Of a stretch of 64,000 nucleotides of DNA, positions 1 through 8,011 are shown piece after piece. The stretch's first letter is position 1. Each line of letters opens with the position of its first letter. Position numbers and translations under genes: made by a program. The DNA is from Acidovorax sp. KKS102 (GTDB taxonomy: Bacteria > Pseudomonadota > Gammaproteobacteria > Burkholderiales > Burkholderiaceae_C): contig NC_018708.1 of NCBI RefSeq assembly GCF_000302535.1, positions 620,001 through 684,000 of the forward strand, read 5' to 3'. The notes beneath the pieces were generated by a model. That model saw nothing but the letters and a program-made list of their open reading frames with translations, did not search any database and was not told where the DNA came from.

Positions 1-493
1 CTTGCACCACCCAGCCCGGGGCCTTGTCCTGCGGCGCGACCAGCACCACCATGAACTGTGGCGGCGCGGCCACTGGGGCGGTGCGTGTGACGAGCACTGC
101 CGCGAGTACCGCTGCCATGGCAAAGCCCGAGCCGGCGAGGGCACGCCACAGGCCCAGGTGGTCCCACCAGCGCACGGATGGCTTGCGCTCGGTTTTTGCG
201 CGGGGTTGGGTGGTAACGGACGTCGCAGCCGGCTGTGCGCTGGTGGCCTGCAGCGACTGGTCGATGCGCGCCCACAAGGCAGCGGGCGGCGCGATGGGCT
301 CCGCCAGCTGGGTCAGCGGCAGCAGGCGGGCTTCCCATTCGGCCACCGCCTGTTGCAATGCCTTGTCACCTGGCAGGCGTTGCTGCACGCCCTGGCGTTC
401 GGCGGCGGGCATGGTGCCCAGCACGTACTCACCAGCCAGCACGCTCAGGTCTTCCGGCAAGGGCGTAGGCGGTGTGTTGCGCTGGTCGGTCAT
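1..493 (-). CDS. Anti-sigma factor, RskA-like (C-terminus outside window)
   Basis: The reading frame begins MTDQRNTPPTPLPEDLSVLA at 493 and stays open to the window edge, so about 164 N-terminal residues are present. An acidic cytoplasmic segment includes LAGEYVLGTMPAAER, typical of the zinc-independent anti-sigma K family. It is followed by WWDHLGLWRALAG and a membrane segment (GFAMAAVLAAVLVT), then the start of the periplasmic domain (FMVVLVAPQDKAPGWVV). The ATG overlaps the stop codon of the sigma-factor gene in an ATGA, so the two are translationally coupled. By family it should hold the neighbouring ECF sigma factor at the inner membrane. The inducing signal is not visible. Confidence 0.85.
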   Translation of the reverse strand, partial: MTDQRNTPPTPLPEDLSVLAGEYVLGTMPAAERQGVQQRLPGDKALQQAVAEWEARLLPLTQLAEPIAPPAALWARIDQSLQATSAQPAATSVTTQPRAKTERKPSVRWWDHLGLWRALAGSGFAMAAVLAAVLVTRTAPVAAPPQFMVVLVAPQDKAPGWVVQ

Positions 494-1056
494 GCCATGC
501 ACTCCCGCAGCGATACCAGGCTGCGCCGAATCCACGCCTTGACGGTGCCCAGCGGCGCGCCGAGGCGCTCCGCAATTTCGCCGTGCGAGCAGCCGTCCAC
601 GTAGGCGTGTAACACGCAGTTGCGGCGCGCGGGGTCCAGGGCCTCCAGGCAATGCTGCAGGCGGCCCAGGCTGGCGTTCAGCGCAAAGGTTTCCTCGACC
701 TCGTGGTGGGCCTGCACAGACATGTCGGCCTCCAGGGCTTGGGTGGTGGTGTCGTCCACATCAACGTGGCGGCCCGCGTCGCGCACGGCGTTCAGGGCCA
801 GGTTGCGCACCACGCTGTAGATCCAGCCGCGTGCGCTGCCACGGGACGTGTCGTAGCTGGCGGCGCGGGTCCAGATGTTCACGCAGGCATCGTGCACGAT
901 GTCCTCGGCCAGCGCGCGCTGGCGCACGATGCGCAGCGCCACGCCCAATAGCCGCGCGCCCTCCTGTTGGTACAGGCGGTGCATGGCCTGCCGGTCGCCG
1001 GCCGCGCAGGCGGCCAGAGCGGCTTCGTAGTCAAAATCGCCAGGGGTGTCGGGCAC
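490..1056 (-). CDS. ECF sigma factor, SigK/RpoE-like
   Basis: A 188-residue sigma-70-family protein with region 2 (YQQEGARLLGVALRIVRQRALAEDIVHDA, about residues 29-58, written here as one span) and region 4 (LDPARRNCVLHAYVDGCSHGEIAERLG... helix-turn-helix, about 139-180). The match to region 2 is clear from AEDIVHDACVNIW. The start is a GTG at 1056; no ATG lies upstream in frame. It overlaps the anti-sigma gene by 4 nt, a standard sigma/anti-sigma pair. It probably directs RNA polymerase to an envelope or oxidative stress regulon. Which genes it controls cannot be read from the window, although the DUF3455 lipoprotein gene directly upstream on the same strand is a candidate. Confidence 0.88.
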   Translation of the reverse strand: MPDTPGDFDYEAALAACAAGDRQAMHRLYQQEGARLLGVALRIVRQRALAEDIVHDACVNIWTRAASYDTSRGSARGWIYSVVRNLALNAVRDAGRHVDVDDTTTQALEADMSVQAHHEVEETFALNASLGRLQHCLEALDPARRNCVLHAYVDGCSHGEIAERLGAPLGTVKAWIRRSLVSLRECMA

Positions 1057-1164
1057 GGTGTGCGGGCAGCGGGGCAGTGGCTAAAGGGTGGGCGCATCGT
1101 AGCCGCAAACCCGTCACCGCCCCGGTGGTAGCCCCCGCTGCGCAGGGGATTGCGTGCGCGTGGT

Positions 1165-1743
1165 TTACGCGGCCTTCCAGAAGATGTAGTCGGCCTGGTA
1201 CTTCACGATCTGGCGCTCGCCCTTGTTGGCGGTGGTGCAGGCGGCAGCCGGTGCCACGCCGCCCTTCAAGGCCACACGCTGGATGAAGGTCACGCCGGTC
1301 ATGGCGCCGGAGCCCATGGCGGGGTTGGCCTTGACGAGCTGGTAGGGCAGGTTGCCAGCGCCCGATGGCGCCACGGCCAGCTGGGTGGCTGTCAGCTTGG
1401 AACCGTCGTTCGACTCCCAGGTAGCGGGCGGGCCGTAGTAGGTGCCGACCTGCTTGCCGCTGCGGTCATTCAGCACGGCCTTGGGGCCCACAAACACCCA
1501 TTCGGTCTGGCCCGGCATGTTGGCCTTGTCGCGGCATTCGTAGGTAATCTCGCCCACCCCCACGGTTTCCATCGCCACCTTGTTGCCTGCCGGAACCTTG
1601 ATGCTGTCGGGCAGGCTGTCCTGCGAGTACATGGATTTGGAAGGCGACGACATCATCGAGCCGCAGGCGCTCAGCAGCACGGCGGCGGCAACGGCACCCG
1701 CCAGGGGCAGCAGGCGGGAGATGGGAGACGTGTGGATGGTCAT
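1165..1743 (-). CDS. DUF3455 domain lipoprotein
   Basis: A 192-residue protein with a lipoprotein signal peptide: basic start, hydrophobic LLPLAGAVAAAVLLSAC, lipobox LSAC with Cys at about residue 27. The mature part fits the DUF3455 family: PDSIKVPAGNKVAMETVGVG near the start and EITYECRDK and GVTFIQRVA further on, ending IVKYQADYIFWKA. I chose ATG 1743 because the signal peptide starts there; the frame extends upstream to 1902 but that part is not protein-like. AGAGAG lies 5-10 nt upstream as a weak ribosome site. Function of the family is unknown. It lies upstream of the ECF sigma gene on the same strand, separated by about 110 bp. Confidence 0.82.
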   Translation of the reverse strand: MTIHTSPISRLLPLAGAVAAAVLLSACGSMMSSPSKSMYSQDSLPDSIKVPAGNKVAMETVGVGEITYECRDKANMPGQTEWVFVGPKAVLNDRSGKQVGTYYGPPATWESNDGSKLTATQLAVAPSGAGNLPYQLVKANPAMGSGAMTGVTFIQRVALKGGVAPAAACTTANKGERQIVKYQADYIFWKAA

Positions 1744-1898
1744 GGCGTTTCTCTCTGGTCTATGGGTTGATAGGACAGCAGCAACAAGTTGCGCTGCTGG
1801 AGGTACTACCCACGAAAACGCCGTTTGGATGCAGGAGATGCAAAAAAATATGTCTGATGCCTGCCCCGGGCAGGGCCGCCGCCTGGGCGGAGGCTGCC
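1744..1898. promoter_or_regulatory. Upstream region of the DUF3455 gene with a near-palindrome
   Basis: This 155-bp gap separates two same-strand genes. It contains a 22-bp near-palindrome at 1777-1798 (AGCAGCAACAAGTTGCGCTGCT, with GCAAC/GTTGC arms) some 35 bp in front of the DUF3455 start, which could be an operator or a leader hairpin. A run of A residues lies near 1843-1849. No convincing -35/-10 pair was found. Confidence 0.3.
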
Positions 1899-3221
1899 TC
1901 AATGCAGGGTCAACGGCCGGCTGGTGGTCTTGACGCGCACCACCGCCGCCCGGTGCTCATAGGGTGCCGCCGGCTGGCCCAGGATGGCGGCCGCCAGCGT
2001 GCGCGCCTGCCGGGCAATCGGTTCGATATAGCGGCTGCACTGCCCGTTGATGCTGATGCAATCGCCCAATGCATGGATGCGAGGTACGCTGGTTTGCAGC
2101 GTGTCTGCGTCCACCGCGATGCCCTGGGCCCAATCAAGCCCTGCACTCTGCGCCAGGCGGTGGGGGGGCAGCAGGCCTGCAGCCACCACCACTTCGTCCG
2201 CCGCAAAACGCCGCCCGCTGGTGGTGGAGACGCGGTAGCGCGAGCCCACGCGTTCCACCTGCTCCACCTGCAGACCGCCTTCAAAGCGGATGGACAGGTC
2301 TTTCCAGGCGTCCAGCAGCTGCGGGCCCGCCTGCTGGTCGTGCCAGCGCGCCAGTGGTTCGGTGGCCGTGTCCAGCAGCGTGATGTGGTGGCCGCCCAGT
2401 GCCAGGTCGTTGGCCAGCTCACTGCCGACCAGGCCCGCGCCGATGATGAGCACGTCCTTGGACTGGTCGCCCAGGTGCTGGCGCAGGCGCTGGTAGGCGT
2501 CCAGGTGGTTGATGCGCCAGCACAGGCTGGCGGGCAAGCCCGGCGGCAAGTTGGCCTGTGCACCATGGGCCAGCACCAGATGGCCGTAGCGCAGCACGCC
2601 CCGCGTGGTGCGCAGCTGGCGGGTGTCGGCGCAGATGCGCACGGCATGGGTGTGGGCCAGCAGGGTGACGCCCAGGCGCAACGCTGCATCGCAGCCGGTT
2701 TCGGACACCAGCGCCAGCGGGTCCAGCTGGCGCGCCATGGCCACCGACAGCAAAGGCTTGTCGTACCGGTCGCCTGCGCAGGCCGTCACCAGGGTGATGG
2801 GCAATGTGGCACTGTGCAGGCGCAGGGTTTCGGCCAGTTGCCAGCCTGCACGGCCCGCGCCGACGATGACCACACCCGGCTCGTCACGCGGGCGGATGTA
2901 GGACGGGGGTGCTGCGCTGGCTTGCGCCCGCAATGCTTCCAGCGTGGGGGCTTCGTACGGCGAAAAATCGGCCTTGGTCACTCCGCACAGCGGGCAGGCC
3001 CAGTCGTCCGGAATGTCCGCCAGCCGGGTGCCCGGCGGCAGGCCGCCATCGGGGTCGCCGTCGGCCTCGTGGTAAACGTAGCCGCAGGCGTTGCAGATGT
3101 AGCTTTGCCAGGGCGCTTGTGTTGCCGCTTCGGCCAACGCGTTGTGTACGGCCTGCGAGGCGGCGCTCAATGCGAAGGCGGAGTCTGCCGACGGCGTGGT
3201 GGTGGTTGTGGCAGGCGTCAT
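1899..3221 (-). CDS. Rubredoxin-fused FAD/NAD-dependent oxidoreductase
   Basis: A 440-residue electron-transfer protein. An N-terminal rubredoxin domain (about residues 40-92) has both iron-binding knuckles, YICNACGYVY and WACPLCGV. It is fused to a pyridine-nucleotide disulfide-oxidoreductase-type FAD protein with two Rossmann motifs (VVIVGAGRAG and VLIIGAGLVGSELA) and the C-terminal FAD motif IHALGDC. This is a rubredoxin and its rubredoxin-NAD reductase in one chain. The ATG at 3221 overlaps the stop of the acyl-CoA-dehydrogenase-like gene (ATGA), so it is the last gene of a four-gene operon. It may deliver electrons from NADH to the flavoprotein encoded just upstream; that partnership is inferred from position. 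Confidence 0.85.
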   Translation of the reverse strand: MTPATTTTTPSADSAFALSAASQAVHNALAEAATQAPWQSYICNACGYVYHEADGDPDGGLPPGTRLADIPDDWACPLCGVTKADFSPYEAPTLEALRAQASAAPPSYIRPRDEPGVVIVGAGRAGWQLAETLRLHSATLPITLVTACAGDRYDKPLLSVAMARQLDPLALVSETGCDAALRLGVTLLAHTHAVRICADTRQLRTTRGVLRYGHLVLAHGAQANLPPGLPASLCWRINHLDAYQRLRQHLGDQSKDVLIIGAGLVGSELANDLALGGHHITLLDTATEPLARWHDQQAGPQLLDAWKDLSIRFEGGLQVEQVERVGSRYRVSTTSGRRFAADEVVVAAGLLPPHRLAQSAGLDWAQGIAVDADTLQTSVPRIHALGDCISINGQCSRYIEPIARQARTLAAAILGQPAAPYEHRAAVVRVKTTSRPLTLH

Positions 3222-4375
3222 GCAGGCATCTCCTCGGCACTGAGCCGGGCAATCTCTTTGCGCAGGTGCTTGATGGCGGGCGTGACGATGGCCACAAAGT
3301 GCGACTCGCGCACGCGCCGCTGCACGTCCGAGCTCATGAGGTAGCCGCGTGCACCCTGGTGCATCAGGGCGGACTGGGCGGCGCGCAGGCACAGCTCCGC
3401 GCCGTGGGCGCGGGCGTCCAGCACATCGATGAAGAAGTCGGTGCTTGTGTCGAACGGCGTCTGGGCCAGTTGCATGACGCGTGCGGTCAGTGCATCCAGC
3501 TCGGCCTGCAGGGCATCGGGCCGGTCTTCCAGGAACTGGTTGACGTGGCCCAGTTGCGCCTCCACCGCCCACATCGAGTCGATGGCGCCCTGGGTGATGC
3601 CCACCGCCATGCCACATTGCAGCATCACGAACGCAGCGCGGATGCGGGCAATAAAGGGGCGGGTGGGGTCGGCCATGATGTCGGCCGTGCCGATGAAGTG
3701 GTCCTTCAGCCGCAGTGCGTAGGTGCCCGTGCCCTCCATGGCCGAGAAGCTGGGGCATTCGCGCATCTCCACGCCAGGGGCATCGCAGCGCAGCAGGAAC
3801 ATCACCTCGCGCTGGCTGGTGCCGCCATCCGCATCCACCACCGCCGCAATCGCGCCGCAGTAGTGGTCGGGCCCCAGGTTGCTCACCCAGGGCAGGGTGC
3901 CGTTGATGAGGTAGCCCCCCTCCACTGGCGTGGCCTTGAGCAGCAGGCTTTCGATCTGCGCGTAGCTCTTCATGGGGTTGGACAGCGCCGTGCCGCCCAT
4001 GCCTGCGCCGCTGGCGTGGCGCTGCAACACATCGCCCATCAGCGCGGGGTTGCCCGACTGCTGCAGGTACAGCCCGCACACCGCCTGGCACCACATCATG
4101 AAGCCCGTGGCGCCGCACACGCGCGAGGCCTCGGCCATGGCGCGGGTGGCCAGGCCGTAGTCGGCCGGGCCGGCCGTGCTGTCCAGGTGCGCGCTCATCG
4201 CGCCCACGGCGGCCAGCTGCTGCAGCTCCGCGCTGGGGTAGTAGCCGGTGCGGTCAATTGCCTCCACCTGCGCGGCCAGCGGGCCCTGCGCGATCTGACG
4301 CACGGCGGCCAGCAGCGCATCGCCCCGCAGGGCGCCGTCCAGGTGGAGTTGGGGAGGGAGGTCGGCGGGGTTCAT
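3218..4375 (-). CDS. Acyl-CoA dehydrogenase-like flavoprotein (SfnB/DszC group possible)
   Basis: A 385-residue member of the acyl-CoA dehydrogenase fold. It shows CGATGFMMWCQAVCG in the N-terminal helical domain, a middle beta domain (ATPVEGGYLINGTLPWVSNL) and a C-terminal helical bundle ending VRESHFVAIVTPAIKHLRKE. Length and fold suit either a true dehydrogenase or the related FMNH2-dependent monooxygenases that attack organosulfur compounds. The neighbours (a sulfurtransferase, an OsmC-like protein, a rubredoxin reductase and a sigma-54 activator) favour sulfur-related oxidation over fatty-acid oxidation; no thiolase, enoyl hydratase or CoA ligase is nearby. I cannot name the substrate. 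Confidence 0.75.
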   Translation of the reverse strand: MNPADLPPQLHLDGALRGDALLAAVRQIAQGPLAAQVEAIDRTGYYPSAELQQLAAVGAMSAHLDSTAGPADYGLATRAMAEASRVCGATGFMMWCQAVCGLYLQQSGNPALMGDVLQRHASGAGMGGTALSNPMKSYAQIESLLLKATPVEGGYLINGTLPWVSNLGPDHYCGAIAAVVDADGGTSQREVMFLLRCDAPGVEMRECPSFSAMEGTGTYALRLKDHFIGTADIMADPTRPFIARIRAAFVMLQCGMAVGITQGAIDSMWAVEAQLGHVNQFLEDRPDALQAELDALTARVMQLAQTPFDTSTDFFIDVLDARAHGAELCLRAAQSALMHQGARGYLMSSDVQRRVRESHFVAIVTPAIKHLRKEIARLSAEEMPA

Positions 4376-4420
4376 GGGGCTCCTTGGGTGCGCGGGGCGG
4401 GCTCGATGGTGGGGGGCTCT

Positions 4421-4990
4421 TTAGTCCGCCAGACTGATTTCGAAGGGAATGGGGTTGCGCATGCTGTTGGCCACGGGCGAGTAGAAGTTGGCGTGCTGCA
4501 CGATCTCGTCTAGCACCTCGCGCGGCGCGTCGCCCTCCACCAGCACCTTCACGCGGATGGCCTGGAAGCCCATTTCGGGCGGCGTCTTTTGCAGCGCGCC
4601 GCCAGCGCCCCAGGCGGCGGGGTTGCCGATGTCGCCTTCCATGAACACCTCGATCTTGCTGAGCTTGACCTGCTTCCAGGTGGCCACCGCCGTGATCCCC
4701 ACGGCCAGGCAGCCGCCCAGGCCTGACAGCACGATTTCGCCGGGCGCTGGCGCCGTGTCCTGGCCGAACAGGTGCAGCGGCTCGTCCACCACCACCGGCG
4801 CATGATTGCCCACATAGCTCAGCGAGCGGTACTGCCCTTCCATCACCGTGTGGACCTTGTTGGTGCCCCGGCTGGCGGGGTTGTTGCGGCCCTTGTCGGC
4901 AAAGGCCATCAGGCCGTCGCGGTCGATGGGGCGCAGGTGCGTGTGCACGGTGGTGACGGGAGCAGAGGGTTCCAGCAGATCGGTGGACAT
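4421..4990 (-). CDS. OsmC family protein
   Basis: A 189-residue OsmC/Ohr-fold protein, recognised by the central VLSGLGGCLAVGITAVATWK with its conserved cysteine, the following beta strand KLSKIEVFMEGDIG, and the C-terminal HANFYSPVANSMRNPIPFEI. The second cysteine of classical peroxidatic OsmC/Ohr proteins, which usually precedes PV.N near the C-terminus, is replaced here (FYSPVAN), so a standard two-cysteine peroxidase is unlikely. Start ATG 4990 is preceded by a purine-rich stretch (TTCTTTCTTCAAGGAACACC on the coding strand). It sits between the sulfurtransferase and the flavoprotein genes. It may bind or carry a thiol or persulfide intermediate, which is inference. Confidence 0.85.
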   Translation of the reverse strand: MSTDLLEPSAPVTTVHTHLRPIDRDGLMAFADKGRNNPASRGTNKVHTVMEGQYRSLSYVGNHAPVVVDEPLHLFGQDTAPAPGEIVLSGLGGCLAVGITAVATWKQVKLSKIEVFMEGDIGNPAAWGAGGALQKTPPEMGFQAIRVKVLVEGDAPREVLDEIVQHANFYSPVANSMRNPIPFEISLAD

Positions 4991-5076
4991 GGTGTTCCTT
5001 GAAGAAAGAGAAGGGAATGCAAGAAAGAAGGACAGGGTTCGCAGCGGGCCACACCCGCTGCAACAACGCACGGGAC

Positions 5077-5988
5077 TCAGGCCGCCAGCGCCAGCGCAGG
5101 CTTTTTGGGGAACTTGACCAGCGGCAGACCGCTTTCGATCGGCAGCTTGTCGTCGCGCGACCATTCGTTCCACGAGCCGAAGTACATGCGCACATCGGCA
5201 AAGCCCGCCTGCTTGAGCGCCAGGAAGGTGTTGGACGCACGCGCGCCCTTGAAGCAATACAGGTACACCGTGTCCGCCGGGCTGATGCCCGCCGTGGCGC
5301 ATTCGGCGCGCACTTCGTCGGGCGACTTGAAGACGGGGCCCTGGGGTGAGGGCTTCATGAAGCGGTACCACTCCAGCCACTTGGCGCCGGGCAGGCGGCC
5401 CTTGCGGGGCGCAAAGTCCTTGCCGTAGGGGCTGGAGCTGTCGCCAATCCATTCGTCCACATCGCGCACGTCCAGCAGCACGGTGTCGGTGCCCAGGGCC
5501 TCGATCACGTCTTCCTTGGTCAGCATCACGTCGGTGGTGGCCAGGTTGGTGGGGAAGATGGCAGGGGTAGGCACCACGGCCTCGGTGGAGACGGGCAGCT
5601 CTGCCGCCTTCCAGGCCGAGTAGCCGCCATTCAATACCTTGACCTTGGGGTAGCCCAGCCAGGTCAACAGGTAGTAGCCCCGGCACGACTGGCCGTAGCC
5701 GCTGTTGAGTGCATCCTCATAGAACACCGCCGTCTCCGCACCCGACAGGCCGATGGCGCCCAGGTGCGCGGCAAAGGTGTCTTTCAGCTCCTGCAGGCCT
5801 TGGGGCGTGGAGGTGGCGAGATACGTGAATGTCTCGCGCAGGTTCACCGCGCCGGGGATGTGCCCCAGGGCATAGGTGTCGGCGTCGCGGGTGTCGATCA
5901 GAACCACAGGTTCTGCGGCTTGCAGGGCCAACAACTGGGTGGGTGAGATGAGGACGGCGTCGGAGGCGGTAGCGGTCACGGTGCTCAT
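5077..5988 (-). CDS. Two-domain rhodanese sulfurtransferase
   Basis: A 303-residue thiosulfate/3-mercaptopyruvate-type sulfurtransferase. The first rhodanese domain covers about residues 15-135 (VVLIDTRDADTYALGHIPGA) and lacks the catalytic cysteine loop. The second covers about 155-290 (VLLDVRDVDEWIG, then YLYCFKGARASN) and carries the active-site Cys245. The CFKGARA loop differs from the CGSGVTA of mercaptopyruvate enzymes and the CRKGVTA of bovine rhodanese, so the donor is uncertain. It is the first gene of the operon, with AAAGG ahead of ATG 5988 and a sigma-54 promoter about 50 bp upstream of the start. Confidence 0.88.
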   Translation of the reverse strand: MSTVTATASDAVLISPTQLLALQAAEPVVLIDTRDADTYALGHIPGAVNLRETFTYLATSTPQGLQELKDTFAAHLGAIGLSGAETAVFYEDALNSGYGQSCRGYYLLTWLGYPKVKVLNGGYSAWKAAELPVSTEAVVPTPAIFPTNLATTDVMLTKEDVIEALGTDTVLLDVRDVDEWIGDSSSPYGKDFAPRKGRLPGAKWLEWYRFMKPSPQGPVFKSPDEVRAECATAGISPADTVYLYCFKGARASNTFLALKQAGFADVRMYFGSWNEWSRDDKLPIESGLPLVKFPKKPALALAA

Positions 5989-6036
5989 GGAAAACCTTTC
6001 GGTGCGGTGGTGGGCGGGATGCCTGCCCTCCTTATC

Positions 6037-6051
6037 GCAACAGGTGTGCCA
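6037..6051 (-). promoter_or_regulatory. Sigma-54 (-24/-12) promoter for the sulfurtransferase operon
   Basis: On the minus strand the bases read TGGCACACCTGTTGC. This gives the invariant GG and GC of the RpoN consensus TGGCACG-N4-TTGC at exactly the right spacing, with one mismatch (A for G at position 7). Transcription would begin about 12 bp downstream, near 6025, leaving a leader of roughly 37 nt before ATG 5988. The gene upstream encodes a sigma-54 activator, which supports the call. Confidence 0.8.
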
Positions 6052-6084
6052 GAGCGGTTGTGGATGAGAAGATTTGAATGGAAA

Positions 6085-6133
6085 TGGCTGGTTGCGCTGG
6101 TGGAATATGCGCTAGTAGCTATTGATTTGATAG
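6085..6133 (-). repeat. Dispersed Comamonadaceae-type intergenic repeat, copy 1
   Basis: On the minus strand this reads CTATCAAATCAATAGCTACT, then AGCGCATATTCCACCAGCGC and AACCAGCCA. It closely matches the copy at 32480-32532 on the plus strand, including the shared TAGCGCATATTCCAC core, with further relatives at 20434, 33423 and 34719. It lies between the sigma-54 promoter and the palindrome upstream, in the DNA that would have to loop for activation. Confidence 0.65.
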
Positions 6134-6183
6134 TGAATAGGGTGTTGTCACATGTCGCTGGTCGGGGTGGATCACACGGCCCT

Positions 6184-6218
6184 GGACACTGTGTTGACAA
6201 ATTGTCGACACAGTGTCC
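6184..6218. promoter_or_regulatory. 35-bp near-perfect palindrome, candidate activator-binding site (UAS)
   Basis: The left arm is GGACACTGTGTTGACAA and the right arm TTGTCGACACAGTGTCC around a single central A at 6201. The arms are complementary at 16 of 17 positions. It sits 4 bp beyond the stop codon of the sigma-54 activator gene and about 150 bp upstream of the -24 box, a usual distance for an upstream activating sequence. As RNA it would also fold into a strong hairpin, so it may end the regulator transcript too, although no U-run follows on the minus strand. Confidence 0.65.
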
Positions 6219-6222
6219 GTCG

Positions 6223-7857
6223 TCACTTCAGACCCGCCTTGCACAGCCGGTAGCTGAACTGCCGCAGCGTCAGCCCCAGGCTCTGCGCGGCGCGCGACTG
6301 GTTGCCGTGGTGCTCGGCCAGTGCTGTCTGCAGCACCAACACGCTGTGCGACTGGGCGGGTGCGTAGTCACGCACCAGCGGCGCCGGGGTGGCGGCCGGC
6401 TGTGCTGCTGCGCCGATGGTGGCAGGGGGCTGTGGTGCGGGCAGCGAAGGCCGGGGCGCGGACACAGCCGGCAGAAACCGGTCCAGCTCCGCCCGCGTCA
6501 CCAGCGTGTCATTGGTCAGCAGCACCAGGCGTTCGATCACATTGCCCAGCTCGCGGATGTTGCCGGGCCAGGGGTGTTCTTCCAGCCGCGCCAGCGCGTC
6601 GGGCGACAGGTTTACATTGCGCTGGTGCGCTTGGTTGGCGCGGCTCACAAAGTGCAGCGCCAGCGCGCGGATGTCCTCGCGCCGCTCGGCCAGCGAGGGC
6701 AGGTGGATCGGGATCACGTGCAGGCGGTAATACAAGTCCTGCCGAAAGCGGCCGGCCTCCACATCGGCAGCCAGATCGCGGTGGGTAGCCGCTACCAGGC
6801 GCACGTTGACCTTGACCTCGCGCTGCCCGCCCAGTCGCACCAGCGTGCCCTCTTGCAGCGTGCGCAGCAGCTTGGACTGCAGGGCCAGCGGCAGCTCGCC
6901 AATCTCGTCCAGAAAGATGGTGCCGCTGTCGGCCTGCTCGAACCAGCCCGCGCGGGCTGTGCTGGCGCCGGTGAATGCGCCTTTCTCGTAGCCAAACAGT
7001 TCAGACTCGAACAGCGCATCCGGAATGGCCGAGCAGTTGACCTTGATGAAGGGCCGGTCGCGCCGCCCGCTGGCCAGGTGCACGGCGCGTGCGAACAGCT
7101 CCTTGCCCGTGCCCGACTGGCCCAGCAGCAGCACGGTGGCCTGGGTTTGCGACACGCGCTCCAGCTCGCTCAAGGCCTGCAGCAGTGGCGGCGAGCTGCC
7201 AATGAGCCCGTAGCGCGCGCTTTTGGTATTGAGCGCATTGGCTAGGACGGTGTTGCGCGCCTCCAGCTGCCGCGTCTGCTCGGCCACCAGGGCTTCGAGC
7301 TGCAGCAGCTGCCCGACCAGCGTGGCCAGCACGCGCAGCACCGCCAGGTCGTCGTTCAGGTGGCGCTGGCGGCTGCGGATGCGGTGGCAGGCCAGCACGC
7401 CGATGGGCGCGTTGTTGACCTCGATGGGCAGGGCGATGAAGGCCACCGTCTCGGGCGGCAGCTGGCTGCGCTCCACCGCGCGTGCCAGAAACAGCGGTTC
7501 GGCATCAATGTCCTGCACGATGGCAGGCTGCCCCGTGGCCAGCACGCGGCCCGTGATGCCCTCGCCCCAGGCGTAGCGCCCGCGCTGCACCTCGGCCTGG
7601 GTGAGTCCGTACGCATGCTGGATGGAGGCGGTGCGCGGCGCGCCGGCTGGGGAGGAGGGAGCGTCGTCCACCAGCACGATGCGCCCCCGGTTCAGGCCCA
7701 GCAGTTCGCTCATCAGGTGCAGCATTTCGCGCAGCACCAGGCCGGGCGCCAGGCTGCGGCCGATGAGGCGCATCACCTCGCGCATGAGCAGCAGCTCCTG
7801 CGCGTGCCAGTCGGTGGCGGGGCTGGGTGGGGAGTGCGGTGGCATGGGGGTATGCAT
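6223..7857 (-). CDS. Sigma-54-dependent transcriptional activator, NifA-like (GAF-AAA-Fis)
   Basis: A 544-residue enhancer-binding protein. An N-terminal GAF domain spans about residues 25-190. The AAA+ domain has Walker A GQSGTGKE (246-253), the sigma-54 contact loop GAFTGA, and Walker [15 protein letters not shown]-terminal Fis-type helix-turn-helix ([20 protein letters not shown]) resembles that of NifA. I chose ATG 7857 (MHTPMPP); ATG 7845 is an alternative, and the open frame further upstream is low-complexity basic sequence. It is transcribed toward the sulfurtransferase operon and very probably activates the RpoN promoter at 6037-6051 through the palindrome at 6184-6218. The GAF ligand is unknown. 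Confidence 0.9.
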   Translation of the reverse strand: MHTPMPPHSPPSPATDWHAQELLLMREVMRLIGRSLAPGLVLREMLHLMSELLGLNRGRIVLVDDAPSSPAGAPRTASIQHAYGLTQAEVQRGRYAWGEGITGRVLATGQPAIVQDIDAEPLFLARAVERSQLPPETVAFIALPIEVNNAPIGVLACHRIRSRQRHLNDDLAVLRVLATLVGQLLQLEALVAEQTRQLEARNTVLANALNTKSARYGLIGSSPPLLQALSELERVSQTQATVLLLGQSGTGKELFARAVHLASGRRDRPFIKVNCSAIPDALFESELFGYEKGAFTGASTARAGWFEQADSGTIFLDEIGELPLALQSKLLRTLQEGTLVRLGGQREVKVNVRLVAATHRDLAADVEAGRFRQDLYYRLHVIPIHLPSLAERREDIRALALHFVSRANQAHQRNVNLSPDALARLEEHPWPGNIRELGNVIERLVLLTNDTLVTRAELDRFLPAVSAPRPSLPAPQPPATIGAAAQPAATPAPLVRDYAPAQSHSVLVLQTALAEHHGNQSRAAQSLGLTLRQFSYRLCKAGLK

Positions 7858-8011
7858 GCCGGTGCGTCGCAAGTTTTGCGCCTGCTTCGCCCCGCCGGGC
7901 CGTCCTCTGCGTTTCCGAGCCTCGCTGGGGCAGCTCCCCGACTTCGTTGAGCGCTTGTGTCTGGCCCTGGGGCATCGCCAACGCACCTTGCAAAAATGGC
8001 GTGTGCGGGTG

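Noticed and set aside
1767..4513. Long plus-strand open frames (525 and 534 codons)
   Set aside because: They are Arg/Ala/Gln/His-rich shadows of the rubredoxin reductase and flavoprotein genes, both of which have clear motifs on the minus strand.
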